Positions 5,937 to 6,335 of a DNA stretch of 6,335 nucleotides are shown piece after piece. The DNA comes from an uncultured bacterium (GTDB lineage: Bacteria > Verrucomicrobiota > Kiritimatiellia > RFP12 > UBA1067). The notes below the pieces were generated by a model. That model was not told where the DNA came from and searched no databases. It was given only the letters and a program-made list of their open reading frames with translations. Location: positions 1-6,335 of the forward strand of contig URIT01000157.1 in assembly GCA_900547945.1 (NCBI GenBank). Direction: 5' to 3'. Position 1 is the stretch's first letter; every line of letters begins with the position of its first letter. Made by a program: the position numbers and the translations under genes.

Positions 5937-6335
5937 AGAAGCTGATGATGGGCGTGACCGCAGTTGTGGTGTGCGCGGGCTGTTCGTCCGATCCCGAGTC
6001 CACTGCGAAGACCATGGACTTTCTTGGCACGGTCGCCGCCGTCGCAATCGAGGCGTCGCAACCTCCTCCCCCTCCTCCTCCACCGGCGGTGATCGTCCAG
6101 CAGCCGGTCATGGTGTCGCAGCCCGCGCTTGTCGCGCAGCCAGTTGTGGTGGCGCAGCCCGCCGTCGTGCAGCCGCCCGTCGTGGCGGCCGCGCCGGCCG
6201 TCGCCGTTCCCCAGCCGACTGTTGCCGTTCCGCAGCCGGCCGTCGCCGTTCCGCAACCGGTCGTTACGCCGCCGCCGGCCGTTCCCGCTGTCCCGCCGTC
6301 GGCCGTTGCGCCGTCCGCCGTGTCGGCGTCCCCGG
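5933..6335 (+). CDS. Proline/valine/glutamine-rich lipoprotein, 5' part (runs off right edge)
   Basis: The frame opens at ATG 5933, sharing ATGA with the previous stop, and stays open for 134 codons to the window edge. A Shine-Dalgarno AGGAG (5918-5922) sits ten bases upstream. The N-terminus MKKLMMGVTAVVVCAGC is a lipoprotein signal with the candidate lipidated Cys at residue 17; position -3 is Cys rather than Leu, so the lipobox is slightly unusual. SSDPES follows, with Asp at +4. A short segment (24-43) leads to eight consecutive prolines (44-51), then a long Pro/Val/Ala/Gln-rich stretch with a seven-residue repeat [AT]VAVPQP three times. Such stretches are extended, often spacing a C-terminal domain away from a membrane; here any C-terminal domain is outside the window. 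Function is not recognisable. Translational coupling to the anchored protein upstream suggests a shared envelope role. Confidence 0.82.
   Translation, partial: MKKLMMGVTAVVVCAGCSSDPESTAKTMDFLGTVAAVAIEASQPPPPPPPPAVIVQQPVMVSQPALVAQPVVVAQPAVVQPPVVAAAPAVAVPQPTVAVPQPAVAVPQPVVTPPPAVPAVPPSAVAPSAVSASP
6197..6259 (+). repeat. Three tandem 21-bp coding repeats ([AT]VAVPQP)
   Basis: Units at 6197-6217, 6218-6238 and 6239-6259 encode AVAVPQP, TVAVPQP and AVAVPQP. The units differ from one another at only a few bases, two of them silent (CCC/CCG, CAG/CAA). The flanking sequence has looser VxQP and PAV variants, so the array probably grew by local duplication within the lipoprotein gene. Confidence 0.75.

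Noticed and set aside
5133..6083. 316-codon minus-strand frame across murJ, the anchored protein and the lipoprotein
   Set aside because: It spans three + strand genes, is Arg-rich, and lacks any motif or ribosome binding site.

Overview
The window is a high-GC bacterial chromosome segment. All supported genes lie on the + strand: the 3' part of mnmE (tRNA modification GTPase), an AAA/DUF4143-type ATPase, lpxK (lipid A 4'-kinase), murJ (lipid II flippase), an unrecognised membrane-anchored protein, and the 5' part of a proline-rich lipoprotein gene cut by the right edge. lpxK means a Gram-negative cell with lipid A in an outer membrane. The high GC, the strong extended -10 promoters, the DUF4143 ATPase lodged among housekeeping genes and the lineage-specific secreted proteins fit the PVC group (Kiritimatiellota, Lentisphaerota or Verrucomicrobiota). 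That placement is an impression, not a demonstration.

Layout. 2-874: MnmE from its central helical domain through the G domain to the C-terminal FCVGK. 875-1061: intergenic, with weak hairpins, then two tandem 33-bp units each carrying a dyad (AATTGGC-N11-GCCAAT), then a good promoter (TTGACG, 18 bp, TATGCT) and a Shine-Dalgarno. 1062-2363: the ATPase, visibly lower in GC (two sampled 60-base rows at 53%, against 73-75% in single rows of lpxK and mnmE). 2364-2444: a second extended -10 promoter. 2445-5229: lpxK and murJ, overlapping by 23 bases. 5230-5267: a third extended -10 promoter whose predicted transcript starts at, or one base before, the next ATG. 5268-6335: the anchored HEAT-like(?) protein and the lipoprotein gene, joined by an ATGA overlap.

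How the genes work together. lpxK and murJ handle the lipid precursors of the two envelope polymers, LPS and peptidoglycan, and are probably co-translated. The last two genes look like a separate two-gene unit of envelope proteins of unknown role. The ATPase has its own promoter and apparent operator and looks like an accessory insertion between mnmE and lpxK. No RNA genes, CRISPR arrays, insertion sequences or complete defence systems were seen. The strongest candidate for something undescribed is the tandem 33-bp dyad array in front of the ATPase.
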